Shown here: positions 61,982 through 64,000 of the stretch, piece by piece | Layout: each line of letters opens with the position of its first letter | Numbering within the stretch: the stretch's first letter is position 1 | Assembly: GCA_964620045.1 (NCBI GenBank) | Contig: CAZUJL010000011.1 | Coordinates: 62,001 to 126,000 of the forward strand | Length of the DNA: 64,000 nt | From: VFKU01 sp964620045 | GTDB taxonomy: Bacteria > Hydrogenedentota > Hydrogenedentia > Hydrogenedentales > GCA-2746185 | Direction of reading: 5' to 3' | The notes under the pieces: generated by a model | What the model was told of the DNA's origin: nothing | What the model saw: the letters and a program-made list of their open reading frames with translations, nothing else | Database searches by the model: none | Program-made: the position numbers and the translations under genes

Positions 61982-62896
61982 GTGGCGCGCACCGCATTGA
62001 TTTATTCGGACGTCGGCCTTGAGCACATTACGCCCCACGGCCATCCGGAGTGCCTCGAACGGCTCATCGCGATCAAGGACGCTTTCGCCGCGACCAATCT
62101 GAATCCGCCGCGCATAGAGCCGGTCGCGGCGACGCGACAAGAGTTGCTGCGGATTCATACGGAGCGGCACATCGAAACGGTCCACGGGACCTGCATGGCT
62201 TCTACGTCGTATGACGACCCCGATACCTTCATGGTGCCGGGTTCGTGGAATGCGGCGCTGCTCGCCGCCGGTGGCGCGATTGAAGGGTGCAAGGCCGTGA
62301 TGAATGGCACCGTGAAAAATGTATTCAGCGCGATGCGCCCGCCGGGCCACCACGCCGAAGCGGATTACGCGATGGGGTTTTGCCTGTTCAACAACGTGGC
62401 CGTGGCCGCGCGGTGGTTGCAGGCCGAGGCTGGTGTGCAGCGTGTCGCGATTCTGGATTGGGACGTGCACCACGGCAACGGCACGCAGCATTCGTTCTAC
62501 AACGATCCGAGTGTGTACTACGTGAGTCTGCACCAATTCCCCCACTATCCCGGCACCGGCCGCACCGACGAACGCGGCGCGCACAATACGACGCTGAACC
62601 TGCCCATGCTGCCGGGTACGCCGGCGGAGGTGTGGCTCGAGGCGATTCAATCGCAAGTGGTGCCGGAGTTGGAGCGGTTCGATCCGGGATTCCTGCTGAT
62701 TTCCTGCGGCTTCGACGCGCATGAACACGATCCGCTCGGCGATCAGAACCTCAAGACCGAGGACTACGCGCGCATGACGCGCATGGTGAAGCATCTCGCC
62801 GGCGGCCGCGTCGTGTCGCTGCTCGAAGGCGGCTACAACTTGCACGCGCTCGGCGAATCCGCCGTCGCGCACTTCCGCGCGCTGGATGAAGACTGA
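61982..62896 (+). CDS. Histone-deacetylase-family protein (acetoin-utilisation/HdaH-like)
   Basis: Zinc-dependent amidohydrolase that removes acetyl groups from lysine or polyamines. The 304-aa protein starts at GTG 61982 after GGAGGA. It has SAMRPPGHHAE (catalytic His pair), ILDWDVHHGNGTQ (zinc Asp and His), LISCGFDAHEHDPLG (zinc Asp) and SLLEGGYNL. Its stop shares one base with the start of a GNAT acetyltransferase, so the pair is co-translated. Confidence 0.94.
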   Translation: MARTALIYSDVGLEHITPHGHPECLERLIAIKDAFAATNLNPPRIEPVAATRQELLRIHTERHIETVHGTCMASTSYDDPDTFMVPGSWNAALLAAGGAIEGCKAVMNGTVKNVFSAMRPPGHHAEADYAMGFCLFNNVAVAARWLQAEAGVQRVAILDWDVHHGNGTQHSFYNDPSVYYVSLHQFPHYPGTGRTDERGAHNTTLNLPMLPGTPAEVWLEAIQSQVVPELERFDPGFLLISCGFDAHEHDPLGDQNLKTEDYARMTRMVKHLAGGRVVSLLEGGYNLHALGESAVAHFRALDED

Positions 62897-63426
62897 TGTC
62901 GCGCCGTGAACACGCACCGTTCGTGCTCGTGCGTGACTGGTCGCCCAAAGACGAATTGGCAAACATCGAACACGACGCAGCAGAACGCTATCGCGATGCT
63001 GGATATGAGCCTGCCGTATGGCCAGAACATCTCGCGACGCACTTCGGCGACTATGCGGCGAAAGGATTGCTGTGGGTCGCCGTTGCGCGCGGACGCGCGA
63101 TCGGATTTGCCGTCGTCGATCGTTACGGCGACATTGATCATCTCGAAGAGTTGGACGTACTGCGCGCGCATCAAGGACACGGGATTGGCGCGGCGCTGGT
63201 TCGAGCGGTGCTCGACAACGCGCGGTTGTGCGCGCAGTCCGCGGTGACGCTGCGCACATTCACCACGACGCCGTGGTCTGTGGGGCTTTACGAGAAGATG
63301 GGATTTCGCCGATGGGATCCGCGCCCGATGCCGCCGTGGCTCGCGACGATCCTCGAGCACGAACACGAAATGGATCTGAAACCGGACGAGCGCTTGAGCA
63401 TGCGTTGTTCGCTGGTCGGTTCGTGA
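62896..63426 (+). CDS. GNAT family N-acetyltransferase
   Basis: The 176-aa protein has the acetyl-CoA-binding motif LRAHQGHGIGAALVRAVLDNA near residue 90 (cited as LRAHQGHGIGAAL) and VGLYEKMGFR at the family C-terminus. The ATG at 62896 overlaps the deacetylase stop by one base (TGATG). The target is unknown: protein lysine, amino acid or antibiotic. The coupling suggests a cycle of acetylation and deacetylation on one substrate. Confidence 0.9.
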   Translation: MSRREHAPFVLVRDWSPKDELANIEHDAAERYRDAGYEPAVWPEHLATHFGDYAAKGLLWVAVARGRAIGFAVVDRYGDIDHLEELDVLRAHQGHGIGAALVRAVLDNARLCAQSAVTLRTFTTTPWSVGLYEKMGFRRWDPRPMPPWLATILEHEHEMDLKPDERLSMRCSLVGS

Positions 63427-63489
63427 GACACCGCGCTATACTCGCCGACTCAGAATACTTTGCGCAGAAAAATACTTGGAGATAGTTTT

Positions 63490-63777
63490 ATGGCAGCCTA
63501 TGTCATTGTGCAAGCGAACGTCACCAATCCGGAGCAATACCAGGAGTATCGCAACCTCGCTACGATCGCGACGCAGGTGCACGGCGGAAAATTTCTCGCG
63601 CGCGGCGGTGCGGCGACAGACTTGGAAGGCACGCGGCAGTATCAGCGTTTGGTGGTGATCGAATTTCCGTCCGTGGATCAGGCCAAGGCCTGGTACGCCT
63701 CGCCCGAATACCAGAAGGCGAAGAAGGCGCGGGAGGGCGCGGGGGTCGCTGTGTTCACGGTTGTTGAAGGCATATAA
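63490..63777 (+). CDS. DUF1330 family protein
   Basis: The 95-aa protein (AAYVIVQANVTNPEQYQEYR, GGKFLARGG, VVIEFPSVDQAKAWYASPEYQ) is a typical DUF1330 dimeric alpha/beta-barrel protein. Function unknown. The start is ATG 63490 after GGAGA; the frame opens 30 bp earlier without a ribosome binding site. Confidence 0.9.
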   Translation: MAAYVIVQANVTNPEQYQEYRNLATIATQVHGGKFLARGGAATDLEGTRQYQRLVVIEFPSVDQAKAWYASPEYQKAKKAREGAGVAVFTVVEGI

Positions 63778-63898
63778 TCACTTTACAGAAACTACATAAG
63801 TCGTTTAATTTCAGTCAATTAAGCCGAATTTTTGAATCAGCACTTTAGTGGCGAGTAGCGGCCCGGTTCCAGTCGGCAAACTCCCATATGGAGATTGC

Positions 63899-63928
63899 TT
63901 GACTGTCCTGATTTTCGTTTGCTACACT
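63899..63928 (+). promoter_or_regulatory. Sigma70-type promoter at the right edge
   Basis: TTGACT (63899-63904) and TACACT (63923-63928) with an 18-bp spacer. It is followed by a short GC hairpin CGCCG...CGGCG near 63931. The 223-bp stretch from 63778 holds no gene, so the promoter serves something beyond the window. Confidence 0.6.
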
Positions 63929-64000
63929 TCGCCGCTGTTGATCGGCGGTAATCTCGCCTTTTCAGCCAGACGGTGTACGGGCGGCTCCTGCTTTCGGGCG

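Noticed and set aside
61442..63259. 605-codon minus-strand frame
   Set aside because: Only its last 143 codons (from 61873) look like a protein. The rest is the complement of the HDAC and GNAT genes.
1..64000. CRISPR array, insertion sequence, phage or integron
   Set aside because: No regularly spaced direct repeats, transposase, integrase or cas-like product was found. The long rod near 3181 was considered as an attC site but lacks the paired core sites and any cassette gene.

Overview
This is a 64 kb, GC-rich, gene-dense bacterial window with about 53 protein-coding genes, one tRNA and no visible transposase, integrase or CRISPR array. The mix suggests a Gram-negative, probably aquatic or soil heterotroph from the Planctomycetes / Candidatus Hydrogenedentota-like part of the tree. 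The signs are many lipoproteins and Tat-exported oxidoreductases, Gfo/Idh/MocA proteins, a DUF4838-like/PA14 protein, TMTC-like TPR membrane proteins, PSCyt1-like cytochrome c modules fused to copper monooxygenase domains, and an AlgI-type acylation pair. The phylum is inferred from gene content only.

Layout. 0-9.8 kb holds housekeeping genes: partial smc, rny, a PilB/GspE ATPase, dnaN, a sugar-nucleotide epimerase, asd and trxA. tRNA-Ser(GGA) lies at 9.94 kb. 10.4-17.7 kb holds envelope genes: a GT-C-like membrane protein, an SGNH hydrolase plus MBOAT acyltransferase pair, and a membrane-fused spermidine-synthase-like protein. 17.8-23.6 kb, all on the minus strand, is a catabolic block: a TetR-led operon with a 4-TM protein, an FAD monooxygenase and an FAH-family hydrolase, next to an SDR and an enoyl-CoA hydratase. 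23.7-29.4 kb is a plus-strand operon of DUF4838-like/PA14, Gfo/Idh/MocA and HEAT-like proteins.

30.5-31.7 kb looks origin-proximal. rsmG is flanked by a DnaA box, AT-rich inverted repeats and two parS-type palindromes. dnaN, 25 kb away, also has DnaA-box-like sequences on both sides. 31.8-34.6 kb holds apgM and cimA. 34.7-42.6 kb holds small secreted proteins, lipoproteins and TPR proteins, then a Gfo/Idh - Sel1 - Gfo/Idh operon and a PTP-like phosphatase. 42.7-48.9 kb holds an MTH1187-family protein, a GT39-like membrane protein, an ankyrin protein, a Tat aldo/keto reductase and a Tat metallophosphoesterase.

49.1-52.2 kb is the most unusual part: two tandem paralogues that fuse a c-type heme domain to a PHM/DBM-like type II copper monooxygenase module, one of them also carrying TPR and membrane segments. 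52.3-57.1 kb holds an SDR, an MFS transporter, a lipoprotein and a PQQ dehydrogenase. 57.3-63.8 kb holds leucine dehydrogenase, rpsU, rluD, a lipoprotein, a GT2, an AtpI-like protein, an HDAC-GNAT pair and a DUF1330 protein. A good promoter at the right edge drives something beyond the window.

No computation was run. Motifs were read by eye and family calls rest on recognised motifs. Start codons were moved from the longest reading frame wherever a Shine-Dalgarno sequence, signal peptide or conserved N-terminus supported it.
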